DNA of 64,000 bases from Bacillus sp. AFS088145 (GCF_002564465.1 NZ_NUUX01000004.1:25280-89279), one strand, 5' to 3'; positions 18,780 to 27,932 are shown, counted from the stretch's first letter. The notes: a model not told the origin generated them from the letters alone. Numbers and translations are program-made.

Positions 18780-18967
18780 AGAACGAATGGTAAAAAATGA
18801 TTATTTATCGTTCGTTCTCAATATGTTATATTAATATACATGATAAGAAAATAAATTTTAACGTATAGAAAAATATGAATTATCGCTTTTTTGAAGAGAA
18901 GTTAGAATTCAAAAAACTATAAATTTTTTTTGTTTATTTGAGAATGATTGTTCTTGAATAAATAAAA
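18780..18967. promoter_or_regulatory. Pair of TTGAGAA-type operator palindromes, cluster 3
   Basis: AGAACGAATGGTAAA...TTTATCGTTCGTTCTCAA at 18780-18822 and TTGAGAATGATTGTTCTTGA at 18948-18967, with ATGTTATATTAATATA between. It sits in the 330-bp gap before the SDR pseudogene at 19022 and is a good candidate for a TetR-controlled promoter. Confidence 0.6.
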
Positions 18968-19021
18968 AAATTATTATTACTAATTATGTAGACAATAATA
19001 CAAAATGAGGAGATTACGATA

Positions 19022-19300
19022 ATGGAAATTTCGAAACAAATAGCATTAATTACAGGAGCAAATAGGGGCCTAGGTCGTCATCTTGCACAGGAACTACTAC
19101 ATTACTAATCAATAATGCTGGATCAAAAACTGAAGGTACATTACTAGATGGTTCAATTGATAAAATTCGATTAGAGATGGACACTCATTTTTTCGGCACT
19201 CTTTCGATGATAAGTGCATTTGCTCCGAAAATGGAAAATAACGGCGGAGGAACAATATTCAATTCCTTGCCGCTCCCATTTTACTACTCACATTTTGAGC
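19022..19300 (+). pseudogene. Short-chain dehydrogenase/reductase, internally deleted and truncated
   Basis: MEISKQIALITGANRGLGRH is the SDR dinucleotide-binding TGxxxGxG start, with GAGGAG before the ATG. It runs directly into TLLINNAGSKTEG, the NNAG motif normally about 50 residues further on, so that middle part is deleted. The sequence then follows SDR order to NNGGGTIFNS and ends abruptly against the convergent yitT gene before the YxxxK active site. It was the probable target of the TetR regulator upstream. Confidence 0.85.
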
Positions 19301-19309
19301 AACAATCAC

Positions 19310-20134
19310 TTATGTTTTCCTGAATCGTCCCAGCACTTCAAGGGTTTGTGAGATGTTTACAAAAGCATTCGGATCAATCATTTTGATGGCATGTTTTGTT
19401 TCATTCAATTCGAATCTTGTAATGACAGTTGTAAGGACTTTTTTTGGTTTATGTGAGTAGGCACCTTCAGCATTATGTACTGTAATCCCTCTTAGATGTA
19501 AATGGATTAGGGCGTCTATTAATTCGTCTCCCTTCTCAGTGACAATTCTTAAGGTTAATTTGTTTTGTGTTGTATAGACCATATCGACTGCACGACCAGC
19601 TACATAGATTGTGATCATGGTATATAAAGTGATATTCCATCCAAATATAAACCCAGAAGCACAAACTACAATTAAATTCATACATGCACTTAAAAATCCC
19701 ACCTGCATATTCTTTTTTTGAGAAAGAATCAGGCTAACTATATCCGTCCCACCTGTAGAACCACCATGCTTGATGATCAGTCCGACAGAAATTCCATAAA
19801 GTGCGCCTCCTATAATAGAAGAAAGTAAAATATCATTGGTTATTGGATGGATGGGTATTATTTTTAAACTAAAAGATAAAACAACAACTGAATAGATAGT
19901 AAATAGGATAAATCTTTTACCAAGATTTTTAATACCTAATATGAATAAAGGTATATTAATAATGAAAACAATCCAACCTGTATTAACATGTAAAAAATGA
20001 TGAATCATAAATGCAATTCCGGTAACACCACCGGAAGCTAATTTATGTGGGATAAGAAAAGTGTTATAGGCATATCCAAAAAGTATGGAGCATAGACCGA
20101 TTAAGATGACTTGATAAATAAATCGAAACAACAT
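19310..20134 (-). CDS. YitT-family membrane protein
   Basis: A 274-residue protein with about five hydrophobic helices over residues 10-190, containing the family features NTFLIPHKLASGGVTGIA and KHGGSTGGTDIVSLIL. They are followed by a C-terminal cytoplasmic DUF2179 domain (KGDELIDALIHLHLRGITV to VNISQTLEVLGRF). Function in Bacillus is not established; the family is often called a membrane transporter-like protein. ATG 20134 has AGAGG five to six bases upstream; a GTG two codons earlier (20140) overlaps that site. Confidence 0.88.
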   Translation of the reverse strand: MLFRFIYQVILIGLCSILFGYAYNTFLIPHKLASGGVTGIAFMIHHFLHVNTGWIVFIINIPLFILGIKNLGKRFILFTIYSVVVLSFSLKIIPIHPITNDILLSSIIGGALYGISVGLIIKHGGSTGGTDIVSLILSQKKNMQVGFLSACMNLIVVCASGFIFGWNITLYTMITIYVAGRAVDMVYTTQNKLTLRIVTEKGDELIDALIHLHLRGITVHNAEGAYSHKPKKVLTTVITRFELNETKHAIKMIDPNAFVNISQTLEVLGRFRKT

Positions 20135-20363
20135 AAACACCTCTAAAAATTTCTCTTAAAGTTAGTATGGATAATTTACTTTTTTATAATTAAAAAAATA
20201 GGAATAGCATAATTAGCCTAAAAAGAAATAATTGATATAGCCTTAAAAGGAAGGAGATGGGAAATTGGATTTCTTTAAAAAGATTTAGAGGAGATTTATT
20301 ACAAAAAATGCAAGTATTCCAGTGATAATACAACTAATCTTACCTATTAAACATATAAAAGTG

Positions 20364-20408
20364 AAAAAGGTTTGAAATAATCTTAATTAGATCAAACCTT
20401 TTCCTTTA
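20364..20408. terminator. Probable bidirectional terminator
   Basis: AAAAGGTTTGA and TCAAACCTTTT pair around a 16-base AT-rich loop, with T-rich sequence on both strands. It lies after the last minus-strand gene of the qox operon. The rest of 20135-20363 has no supported gene. Confidence 0.65.
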
Positions 20409-20491
20409 TTAAAAGTATTTATTATATTCTAGTTATGAACAAACTGTTGAATAGAAAACTTCAAACAATAGCTGTCTTTTATTAGTTATAA

Positions 20492-20653
20492 TTATTTATT
20501 ATTTTTATCTTTATTAATGTTATTACTATTTATATCATCAATTTTATCAACTTTGTGTTTTACCCCATAACCTTTATTTACTGTTAAAACAAAAGCACCG
20601 AATACAACAAAGATTATGATTCCACCTATAACATATACAGCTGTCATTGACAT
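20492..20653 (-). CDS. Small single-helix membrane protein downstream of qoxD
   Basis: A 53-residue protein starting MSMTAVYVIGG with one hydrophobic helix (residues 5-24) and a charged, Asn/Lys-rich tail after GYGVKHKVDKID. The start has GGAGG seven bases upstream and is 55 bp from the qoxD stop in the same direction. Tiny membrane proteins with a KHxVD-like motif accompany terminal oxidase and membrane genes in Bacillaceae (YtzI-like). Association with the quinol oxidase is inferred only from position. Confidence 0.6.
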   Translation of the reverse strand: MSMTAVYVIGGIIIFVVFGAFVLTVNKGYGVKHKVDKIDDINSNNINKDKNNK

Positions 20654-20708
20654 AAAATTACCTCCAAGTTTATTTTAATGCTCCAGATCATTAATCATTT
20701 ATATTGTA

Positions 20709-20993
20709 TTAGGCATATCCCCAAACCATACAGAGTAAGGTACCGAATACGGTAACTAGTGCGATTGATAATGCGTAAAAGATATTTGTATAAATAGCTC
20801 CTTTTTCTCTTGTTTCACCTGCATGCATAAACACTACTAATTGAAGACTTGCTTGTAAAAATGCTGTAACAAGCAATATCGTCATCCCAACTACAAATGA
20901 CAAGTTGAAAAAGTATACTACAAGTGCAATGCCAGTTAGAATCATTGAAAAAGCAAAGCCATTAACTTGCTTAAGCGGAAATAATTCTTTCAT
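20709..20993 (-). CDS. qoxD: Cytochrome aa3 quinol oxidase subunit IV
   Basis: A 94-residue protein with three membrane helices (FAFSMILTGIALVVYFF, VGMTILLVTAFLQASLQLVV, IFYALSIALVTVFGTLLCMV), the standard size and layout of subunit IV, thought to help assembly. It overlaps no gene but begins directly after the qoxC stop. Last of the four canonical qox genes. Confidence 0.9.
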   Translation of the reverse strand: MKELFPLKQVNGFAFSMILTGIALVVYFFNLSFVVGMTILLVTAFLQASLQLVVFMHAGETREKGAIYTNIFYALSIALVTVFGTLLCMVWGYA

Positions 20994-20994
20994 G

Positions 20995-21591
20995 TTACAT
21001 CAATCCTTTCAGATAAACAAAGCTAAAAATGAAGATCCATACGACGTCTAAGAAATGCCAATAGAGTGAAAAGATAAATGTTTTATTAGCAATTTCTGGA
21101 GTGATTCCTCTTTTTCGTATTTGTAACATGATAAATAATCCCCAAAAAAATCCAAGTGTTACATGGGCTCCATGTGTACCTAAAGTTGTTAATAGAATCG
21201 CAGTAAATGCGCTTGTTTGTAATTCTGCACCCATATGCATATAATGTACGAATTCTGATATCTCAAAACTTACAAATACTAAACCAAGAATTAGTGTAAT
21301 CGCAAGAAATGAGATTACTGCTGTTTTTCGTCCAATACGCATCGCATGAATAGCTAGTCCTATAACAAAGCTACTCGCTAATAGAACAAACGTTTCAATT
21401 AATACAGGAGTAATCTCGAAAATTTCTGCCCCAGTAGGGCCATGGCCAGTACGATTGACTAGTGTAAAATAAGAGGCAAAAAGGGTTCCGAAAAGCATGA
21501 TTTCTGCACCTAAAAAGATCCAAAAACCTAATATGTTTATTTGATTTTGCTCGGTACTATATTCTAATGGGAGTGAATTTATTAATTTCAT
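20995..21591 (-). CDS. qoxC: Cytochrome aa3 quinol oxidase subunit III
   Basis: A 198-residue protein with five membrane helices, including GFWIFLGAEIMLFGTLFASY and FYWHFLDVVWIFIFSFVYL of heme-copper oxidase subunit III. The conserved E in LGAEIMLF and the WHFLDVVW motif are present. It is three bases from qoxB and one from qoxD, so the genes are translationally coupled. Confidence 0.94.
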   Translation of the reverse strand: MKLINSLPLEYSTEQNQINILGFWIFLGAEIMLFGTLFASYFTLVNRTGHGPTGAEIFEITPVLIETFVLLASSFVIGLAIHAMRIGRKTAVISFLAITLILGLVFVSFEISEFVHYMHMGAELQTSAFTAILLTTLGTHGAHVTLGFFWGLFIMLQIRKRGITPEIANKTFIFSLYWHFLDVVWIFIFSFVYLKGLM

Positions 21592-21594
21592 CGT

Positions 21595-23532
21595 TTACGC
21601 ACCTCGAGATTCATTTTCTATAATTTTTTCTACAGGAATATAGTGGCCCTTATCAATTTCAAAGGATCGAAGCCCCATAAAAATAAATATTCCTATTGCA
21701 GAAACAATTACAGGAATCCACAATGAAAAGACAAATGAGAATCCAAAAACAAATATGATGCAGCTCATGATAAAAGGTGCGCCACTATTATTTGGCATAT
21801 GAATTTTGTCATATTGCCCTCTAAAGATCGGTATTCCTAATTTCTTCGCATCCCAAAATGCTTCAATTGAATGTACTTCAGGCGTAATGGCGAAGTTATA
21901 AGAAGGAACAGGACTATGAGTAGCCCATTCTAAAGTACGAGCATCCCAAGGGTCTGAGCTAATATTTCTAGATGCGTAACGAATACTATAATAAATGTTA
22001 AATACTAGTAAGATAAACCCGATTGCCAAACCGATTGCTCCAATAAAGGATAATAAGTTCAAAGGACCAAACCCTGTTGACTCTGAATAAGTATACATAC
22101 GACGAGCTTGTCCATTTAATCCTGTAAAGAACATTGGGAAAAATGTTACGTTAAAACTAATTGCGATAAACCAAAATGCCCATTTTCCAATTCTTTCATT
22201 TAACATAAAACCAAACATTTTAGGCCACCAATAGGTAAGTCCAGCAATCATGGCAAAAACGACACCAGGAATGATTGTGTAATGGAAATGGGCTACTAAA
22301 AACATCGTATTATGGTATTGGTAATCTGCTGCAGACATTCCTAGCATCACACCAGTAACCCCACCAATCGTAAAGATCGGTATAAAGCCTACAGAATATA
22401 ACATTGGAACAGTAAAAACGATTTTACCTCTCCAAAGGGTAAACAACCAATTAAAGATTTTAATTCCAGTTGGAATGGCAATTGCCATTGTTGTAATCGA
22501 GAATATACTATTTGTTAATGCACCTTGACCCATTGTAAAGAAGTGATGAGTCCAAACTAAGAACGATAGAAACGAGATAATTAACATGGAAAATACCATT
22601 GATTTGTATCCGTATAAGTTTCGACGTGCAAATGTGGAGATGATCTCACTATAGACACCAAAAGCAGGTAAAACTAGGATGTATACTTCTGGGTGTCCCC
22701 ATATCCAAAAAAGATTTGCCCAAAGCATGTCCATCCCACCATTTGTCGTTGTAAAGAAATTTGTACCGAATAGTCTGTCCATCGTACCCATCAAAAGAGC
22801 CACTGTTAAAACAGGAAATGCAAATATTACAATCACATTTGTCGTTAGAGCAGACCAAGTAAAAATCGGCATTTTAAAGAGTGTAATACCTGGTGCTCTC
22901 ATTTTTAAAATCGTTGTGACAAAATTAATTCCAGAAAGTAAAGTACCAAGTCCAGCAATTTGCAGTGCAATCATATAATAGTTTGTACCAACGGATTTAC
23001 TTAGTTCATTTCCAGCTAGTGGGAAATATGATGTCCATCCTGCATCCGGAGAGCCACCAATTACAAATGAGATATTTAATAACATCGCCCCCATAAAAAA
23101 CAACCAGAAGCTTAGTGCATTTAAACGTGGGAATGCTACATCACGTGCACCAATTTGAAGGGGTACAACAAAGTTCATAAGAGCATAGATAAATGGCATA
23201 GCCATAAAAATAATCATGACAAGCCCATGGGTCGTAAATATTTCGTTATAATGCTGTGCATCTAATAGCGTATTTTCGGGAACGGCCGTCTGAGCCCGCA
23301 TCAAAATGGCATCGACACCACCACGGAAAAGCATTAGCAGAGCAGATAGTAGATACATAATCCCAATTCGTTTATGATCAACAGTTGTTAACCATTCTCT
23401 CCATAAATAACCCCATTTTTTGAAATAGGTTAAACCAGCTACAATAGCAATTACAGTTACCCCAATAGCGATCATCGATGCATAAATAGCAGGGTTTGGA
23501 TGTGGAATCGCAAATCGATCGAAAAATTCCAT
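21595..23532 (-). CDS. qoxB: Cytochrome aa3 quinol oxidase subunit I
   Basis: The 645-residue catalytic subunit of the menaquinol oxidase. TVDHKRIGIMYLLSA, the heme-ligand His in YNEIFTTHGLVMI, WIWGHPEVYILVLPAFG with the CuB His and cross-linked Tyr, the HHFFTMG pair, and TMFLVAHFHYTIIPG with the two last heme ligands are all visible. It couples quinol oxidation to oxygen reduction with proton pumping. The start is 50 bp after qoxA, with AGGAG upstream. Complete, with no disruption. Confidence 0.96.
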   Translation of the reverse strand: MEFFDRFAIPHPNPAIYASMIAIGVTVIAIVAGLTYFKKWGYLWREWLTTVDHKRIGIMYLLSALLMLFRGGVDAILMRAQTAVPENTLLDAQHYNEIFTTHGLVMIIFMAMPFIYALMNFVVPLQIGARDVAFPRLNALSFWLFFMGAMLLNISFVIGGSPDAGWTSYFPLAGNELSKSVGTNYYMIALQIAGLGTLLSGINFVTTILKMRAPGITLFKMPIFTWSALTTNVIVIFAFPVLTVALLMGTMDRLFGTNFFTTTNGGMDMLWANLFWIWGHPEVYILVLPAFGVYSEIISTFARRNLYGYKSMVFSMLIISFLSFLVWTHHFFTMGQGALTNSIFSITTMAIAIPTGIKIFNWLFTLWRGKIVFTVPMLYSVGFIPIFTIGGVTGVMLGMSAADYQYHNTMFLVAHFHYTIIPGVVFAMIAGLTYWWPKMFGFMLNERIGKWAFWFIAISFNVTFFPMFFTGLNGQARRMYTYSESTGFGPLNLLSFIGAIGLAIGFILLVFNIYYSIRYASRNISSDPWDARTLEWATHSPVPSYNFAITPEVHSIEAFWDAKKLGIPIFRGQYDKIHMPNNSGAPFIMSCIIFVFGFSFVFSLWIPVIVSAIGIFIFMGLRSFEIDKGHYIPVEKIIENESRGA

Positions 23533-23581
23533 AGTATATGAACTCCTTTAACTACATTTAAATTTGAAAATAACCGAAAGA

Positions 23582-24478
23582 TTAATGACTAGAGTGTTTT
23601 GAATGCATATCCATTTCAGAGTCCATTTGATTTTCACTAGAGTGATGTTTATGGCCTCCTTCATTTGGAGGTAAGTACTCCAAATGAGTTCCAGTAAACG
23701 TTAATTCACCAAGGTGACCTGGTTTTAACAACTGTGTGAACTTTTCTTTCGTTAGAGGTGAAGCGGTTTTCTTAACATCTTTGACCCATTCATTAAATTT
23801 GTTTTCAGGGACCGCTTCGACATTAAACGTATTTTCAGCAAATCCTTTACCACTGAAATTTGCATTACGTCCCATATATTCACCTGGAACATCAGCAGCT
23901 AAGTATAATGTATTGACCATGTCTGACATCGCGTATTTTTGTCCCCCCAATTGTGGAATCCAAAAACTTGTGATTGGTCCATCTGAATATAATTTAAATT
24001 CTAGTGGTCTATTTGTAGGAATATATAAATAGTTTACGGTCTCAATATTTTCTTCAGGATAGCTGAAATGCCATTTCCAATCAGATGATGTAGCGTAAAT
24101 TATTAAAGGTTTTTTATTTGCATATCCAGTTGGGGCAGACTCGACCTTATTGTTGCTTTGTACCGAAACGATTGAAAGAAAAATAATGATCAATACTGGA
24201 ATCCCGACACAAATCATTTCAACCAATACACTACCTTTAATTTTAGGAGGATCATAATCACTACTTTGTTTAGATGAACGATATTTAAAAAGCATATAAC
24301 CTAAAATAAGGAAAACGACCAAGACAATAAATGACATAATCCAAATGGATAACATAATATCTTTAGCTTGAGTTTGAGCTTGAGGTCCTTTAGGATCTAA
24401 CACCTTTACTGGCTCGCAACCAGATAACAAAATGAGAATAGAAATAAAAAAAGTTTGTAAGGTCCATTTATTCTTCAT
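23582..24478 (-). CDS. qoxA: Cytochrome aa3 quinol oxidase subunit II (lipoprotein)
   Basis: A 298-residue subunit with lipobox ILLSGC, two membrane helices (about residues 45-70 and 88-112) and the periplasm-side cupredoxin-like domain with SDWKWHFSYPEE and FWIPQLGGQKYAMSD. The CuA ligands of cytochrome c oxidases are absent, as expected of a quinol oxidase. The tail is His-rich (GGHKHHSSE, MHSKHSSH), which may bind copper or be incidental. ATG 24478 has AAAGGA eight bases upstream; TTG 24496 overlaps that site and is rejected. First gene of qoxABCD. Confidence 0.94.
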   Translation of the reverse strand: MKNKWTLQTFFISILILLSGCEPVKVLDPKGPQAQTQAKDIMLSIWIMSFIVLVVFLILGYMLFKYRSSKQSSDYDPPKIKGSVLVEMICVGIPVLIIIFLSIVSVQSNNKVESAPTGYANKKPLIIYATSSDWKWHFSYPEENIETVNYLYIPTNRPLEFKLYSDGPITSFWIPQLGGQKYAMSDMVNTLYLAADVPGEYMGRNANFSGKGFAENTFNVEAVPENKFNEWVKDVKKTASPLTKEKFTQLLKPGHLGELTFTGTHLEYLPPNEGGHKHHSSENQMDSEMDMHSKHSSH

Positions 24479-24548
24479 GAACAAAATCCTTTTCAATTTT
24501 TATTTTCATAACGTAATTATTGAGTTAATTTGATTCACAATTGGTTAA

Positions 24549-24577
24549 AATATAGAGCCATAAATATTTAAAGTCAA
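24549..24577 (-). promoter_or_regulatory. qoxA: Probable qox promoter
   Basis: On the minus strand TTGACT (24577-24572), 17 bp, then TATATT (24554-24549), about 70 bp before qoxA. Two TTGTGAA words lie close by (complement near 24534-24540 and 24607-24613) and resemble half-sites of a Rex-type operator, but neither has a good partner. Confidence 0.55.
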
Positions 24578-24743
24578 CGAAATTACAATTTCTGTCAAAA
24601 AATGTTCACAATAAAAAAAAAGTGAATTTAATAGTATTTGAAGTGATTTTTGATTTCAAAATTACGTATCATCAGTTGATAATTCTGGTTTTTTGCAGAA
24701 CGTCTAATTAACTATATTCGATAGAAATTTTGTTTTTTTCTGA

Positions 24744-24804
24744 AGTGGATGGGAAAACTATAGGATAATTGGATGAGTAGGAAAGAAGAGAATTAATCTA
24801 TAAT
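24744..24804 (+). promoter_or_regulatory. MocR-type dual-GGAT promoter before the MocR gene
   Basis: AAGTGGATGGG and AATTGGATGAG place two GGAT words 24 bp apart (24747 and 24771). TATAAT follows at 24799-24804, 28 bp after the second. The same arrangement stands before deoC and lysR. This suggests the regulator acts on its own gene. A leader of about 95 bases separates it from the start codon. Confidence 0.6.
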
Positions 24805-24907
24805 AGATGAATTATTTTATTATTATAAATTCGTTAAAATAGATAACATAGGAGTTTAAAAATAAGAATTAAAGATATATTTTTGTAAATTGCGAGGAAT
24901 ATTGTCA

Positions 24908-26338
24908 ATGGAATGGAAACCTGATCGTGAAGCGAAAAAAGCTATCTATAAACAACTTGCCGAGTACATCGAAGAAGGAATCGTTAACGGTACTTTTCCA
25001 CTTGATAAACCCCTTCCTTCTGAAAGGCATTTAGCAAAAGAATTTAACATTAATCGAAGCACAGTAGTTGCTGCTTATGATGAATTGGAATCAAATGGGC
25101 TTATTGAAAGAAATAGAGGAAGCGGAACAACAATCAGTAAAGATATTTGGGGGATTACTAAGAAGCGAATACCAAGTTGGAACAGATATGTTGAAGCCGG
25201 CTCTTTTCTACCAAACTTGCCTGTAACTCAAAGAATTCGTCAAAAGACAGCAGAAGATAAGCTAATTAATTTAGCAAGTGGAGAGTTGTCAGAAGATCTT
25301 TTTCCAATTAAATCATTAAGAGAAATTACTTCAACAAGATCATTTATTGGAAGTCTTGGATATGATCATCCACAAGGGTACAAAATATTAAGAGAAACAA
25401 TTGCAAAGCATGTTAAACAATATCGGAAAATTGAAACGGATTCTTCATCAATTTTAATCACATCAGGTGCTCAACAAGCTTTATATTTAGTTGTTCAATG
25501 TTTGCTAAACCCTGGAGATTCAGTAGCTATTGAAGACCCTTCATATGCATATAATCTACCGATTTTTAAATCAGCGGGGGTTAAGACTTATTTATTACCG
25601 GTAGATGATAATGGAGTTAACCCAGCCGACATAATCGAATTACATAAAAAACATCGAATCAGAATGCTATTCTTAAATCCAACCTATCAAAATCCAACCG
25701 GTACCAATCTTAGTCTTGAACGTCGTAAGACTATATTAGATATATCTTCAGAACTTGGAATTCCTGTCATTGAAGATGATCCGTATAGTTTAACGTCTTT
25801 TAATGGAGAAACGATCTCTACATTAAAATCACTAGATGAAAATGGAAATGTATTATATATAAGTTCATTGTCAAAGATTGTGGCTTCTGGATTAAGAATT
25901 GGTTGGATTATTGGTCCAAAGCCTGTAATTGAGAGATTATCTGATGCTAAACAACAAATAGATTTTGGTCACTCTGGATTTACACAGTGGATTGCAAATG
26001 ACTTTTTAGAAGCTGAAGATTTTCATTTGCATATTAAAAATTTAGTTAAGCAACTAGAAAAAAGAAGAAATCAAATTGTCAAAAGTCTTCAATTTTATTT
26101 AATGGATCAGGTAGAATTTACTCAGCCACAAGGAGGTATCCATATTTGGTGCAAATTAAAAAAAGAAGTTAATGAAGTACAATTACTAGAAGAATCAATT
26201 AAAAGAGGGGTAATCTTTGCACCGGGTTTAACAATGGGGTCTAAAAAAGGGTTTGTTCGTTTTACCTTTGCAAGAGAAGACGAAGAGTCAATAGATGAAG
26301 GGATAAAAAGATTTTCTAAAGCACTTAAATCTATCTGA
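24908..26338 (+). CDS. MocR/PdxR-type GntR regulator fused to an aminotransferase-like domain
   Basis: A 476-residue protein. Residues 1-75 are a GntR winged helix (AIYKQLAEYIEEGIVNGTF, PLPSERHLAKEFNINRSTVV). The rest is a fold-type I aminotransferase with NPTYQNPTG, the Asp in VIEDDPYS and the PLP-binding lysine Lys323 in SSLSKIVASGLRIGW. These proteins are PLP-dependent regulators, usually binding two direct repeats in front of their targets. ATG 24908 is preceded by GAGGA; an earlier TTG at 24890 precedes that site. Targets proposed from DNA repeats are itself, deoC and a lysR gene. It is not next to pdxST, so control of PLP synthesis is not suggested by context. Confidence 0.92.
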   Translation: MEWKPDREAKKAIYKQLAEYIEEGIVNGTFPLDKPLPSERHLAKEFNINRSTVVAAYDELESNGLIERNRGSGTTISKDIWGITKKRIPSWNRYVEAGSFLPNLPVTQRIRQKTAEDKLINLASGELSEDLFPIKSLREITSTRSFIGSLGYDHPQGYKILRETIAKHVKQYRKIETDSSSILITSGAQQALYLVVQCLLNPGDSVAIEDPSYAYNLPIFKSAGVKTYLLPVDDNGVNPADIIELHKKHRIRMLFLNPTYQNPTGTNLSLERRKTILDISSELGIPVIEDDPYSLTSFNGETISTLKSLDENGNVLYISSLSKIVASGLRIGWIIGPKPVIERLSDAKQQIDFGHSGFTQWIANDFLEAEDFHLHIKNLVKQLEKRRNQIVKSLQFYLMDQVEFTQPQGGIHIWCKLKKEVNEVQLLEESIKRGVIFAPGLTMGSKKGFVRFTFAREDEESIDEGIKRFSKALKSI

Positions 26339-26341
26339 ACT

Positions 26342-26373
26342 AGGAATCATGTACTAATTATGATTCCTTTTTA
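26342..26373 (+). terminator. Terminator after the MocR gene
   Basis: AGGAATCAT and ATGATTCCT form a 9-bp stem with nine-base loop, then a T run. Confidence 0.88.
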
Positions 26374-26386
26374 ATTCATTTTTTAA

Positions 26387-26445
26387 GTGGATGGGGTAAA
26401 AAGTACTACAATGGATGGTTTAAATTTTTACAGATTTTTTATAAT
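26387..26445 (+). promoter_or_regulatory. deoC: MocR-type dual-GGAT promoter before deoC
   Basis: AGTGGATGGGGTAAAAA and AATGGATGG, with GGAT words at 26389 and 26413 (24 bp apart). TATAAT is at 26440-26445, 27 bp after the second, with an imperfect -35. It is nearly identical to the minus-strand site at 17440-17500. The remaining 180 bp to deoC hold no other clear signal. Confidence 0.62.
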
Positions 26446-26625
26446 GAATAGGTGGAAACAATCCACGAATTCATAACGGTATAAAATCTATTATCGAGTG
26501 AATTGATTCACAATTATCTTTCACTTTCTAACATACTAAAAAAATGAAGTCGATATAAAATTTGGCAGATTCAATCAAATCAGCACAGAGTTAAACACAA
26601 AATAATTTATAAGGTGGAGTAAAAC

Positions 26626-27297
26626 ATGGAATATACAAATATTATTGATCACACATTATTATCGCCAGAGACTGATGATGTAGCCATTATTAAGTTATGT
26701 AATGAAGCGATGGAATACGGATTTGCTTCAGTAGTTGTAAATCCTACTTGGGTAAAATTAGCCTCAAAACTCGTGAGACATTCTGATGTTAACGTATGTA
26801 CTGTTATCGGATTTCCATTAGGTGCTAATACAATCGAAACAAAAGTATTTGAAACGAAAAATGCGATTGAAAATGGGGCTACAGAAGTCGATATGGTTAT
26901 AAATATTGGTGCTTTGAAAAGTGAAAATTATGATCTAGTCGAAAAAGATATTAACGCTGTAGTGGAAGCTGCAAGCGGAAAAGCTTTGGTCAAAGTGATT
27001 ATAGAAGCGTGTCTTTTAACAGATAAAGAAATACAATTAGCATGTGAACTATCAGTAAAAGCAGGGGCTGACTATGTAAAAACATCGACTGGCTTTTCTT
27101 TACATGGAGCAACACTTAAAGATGTTGCCTTAATGCGAGAAACAGTTGGAGAATCGGTTGGAGTAAAAGCGTCTGGTGGTGTTCGTAGTATAGAGGATAT
27201 AAAAGCTATGGTTGAAGCAGGTGCAACCAGAATTGGTACAAGCTCAGCAGTTCAAATTTTTACTGAAAATACAACTCTTAATTCAATTAAATATTAA
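26626..27297 (+). CDS. deoC: Deoxyribose-phosphate aldolase
   Basis: A 223-residue TIM-barrel aldolase that splits 2-deoxyribose 5-phosphate into glyceraldehyde 3-phosphate and acetaldehyde in deoxynucleoside breakdown. The Schiff-base lysine is Lys152 in [24 protein letters not shown] and [12 protein letters not shown] carry the second active-site lysine and acidic residues, and VKASGGVRS binds phosphate. AAGGTGG lies before the ATG. It is not linked to other deo genes (nupC, pdp); instead it follows a MocR-type regulator and shares that regulator's putative site, which is unusual. Confidence 0.94.
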   Translation: MEYTNIIDHTLLSPETDDVAIIKLCNEAMEYGFASVVVNPTWVKLASKLVRHSDVNVCTVIGFPLGANTIETKVFETKNAIENGATEVDMVINIGALKSENYDLVEKDINAVVEAASGKALVKVIIEACLLTDKEIQLACELSVKAGADYVKTSTGFSLHGATLKDVALMRETVGESVGVKASGGVRSIEDIKAMVEAGATRIGTSSAVQIFTENTTLNSIKY

Positions 27298-27310
27298 AGT
27301 AGATGAATAA

Positions 27311-27932
27311 TTCTTGACAGCTTATCAAACTCTGTTTTGGTTTGGTGAATTAACTGATCAAGATACTGTATTGATCCATGCAGGAGGAAGTGGTGTAGGT
27401 ACTGCAGCAATACAATTAGTAAAACAAATGACTTAAGCGAAAGTCATTACCACGGCTGGCTCACAAGAAAAATTTGATTTCTGCCGTTCATTAGGAGCAG
27501 ATGTTTGCATCAATTAAAGAACAATCCTTTGAAGAAGAAGTATTAAAAGCTACAAATAACCAAGGAGTAGATGTGATTCTAGATTTTATTGGGGCATCCT
27601 ACTGGGAGAAAAATCTAAAGAGTTTAAAAACCGATGGGCGTTGGATCATGATTGGCATTTTAGGTGGGTCTGAAGTTAACAAAGTGAATTTAATGGAAAT
27701 TCTTCAAAAGAGAGTTCAATTAAAAGCTACGCTATTAACTCCTAGAAACGATGAGTATAAAAAAGAATTAACAAAAGAATTTGTTCAAAACGCAATGCCG
27801 TTATTCGATCAGAACAAAATTAAAGCTATTGTTGACCAAGTATTCCGATTTGAAGATATACAAAATCCTCATAAAGTACCTAAATATCAAGATTTGATAT
27901 GGACCAGATTTCTGGTCCATATTTTTGTTTAG
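27311..27932 (+). pseudogene. Quinone oxidoreductase-like MDR enzyme, truncated and broken
   Basis: The preserved part starts in the middle of the enzyme at FLTAYQTLFWFGEL, then LIHAGGSGVGTAAIQLVKQM (the NADPH-binding GxGxxG), an in-frame TAA at about 27434, SQEKFDFCRSLGADVCIN, a frameshift near 27510, then QGVDVILDFIGASYWEKNL and the rest to the VFRFEDIQ region. The first 120 or so residues are missing. The family is the PIG3-like NADPH:quinone reductases. Its end runs into a terminator hairpin. Confidence 0.85.
27897..27926 (+). terminator. Perfect 12-bp terminator hairpin
   Basis: ATATGGACCAGA, TT, TCTGGTCCATAT, then T. It is placed inside the last codons of the broken quinone reductase frame. 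Confidence 0.88.

Noticed and set aside
24525-24616. Rex operator at the qox promoter
   Set aside because: Two TTGTGAA words are present but neither has a convincing inverted partner; not listed as a site.
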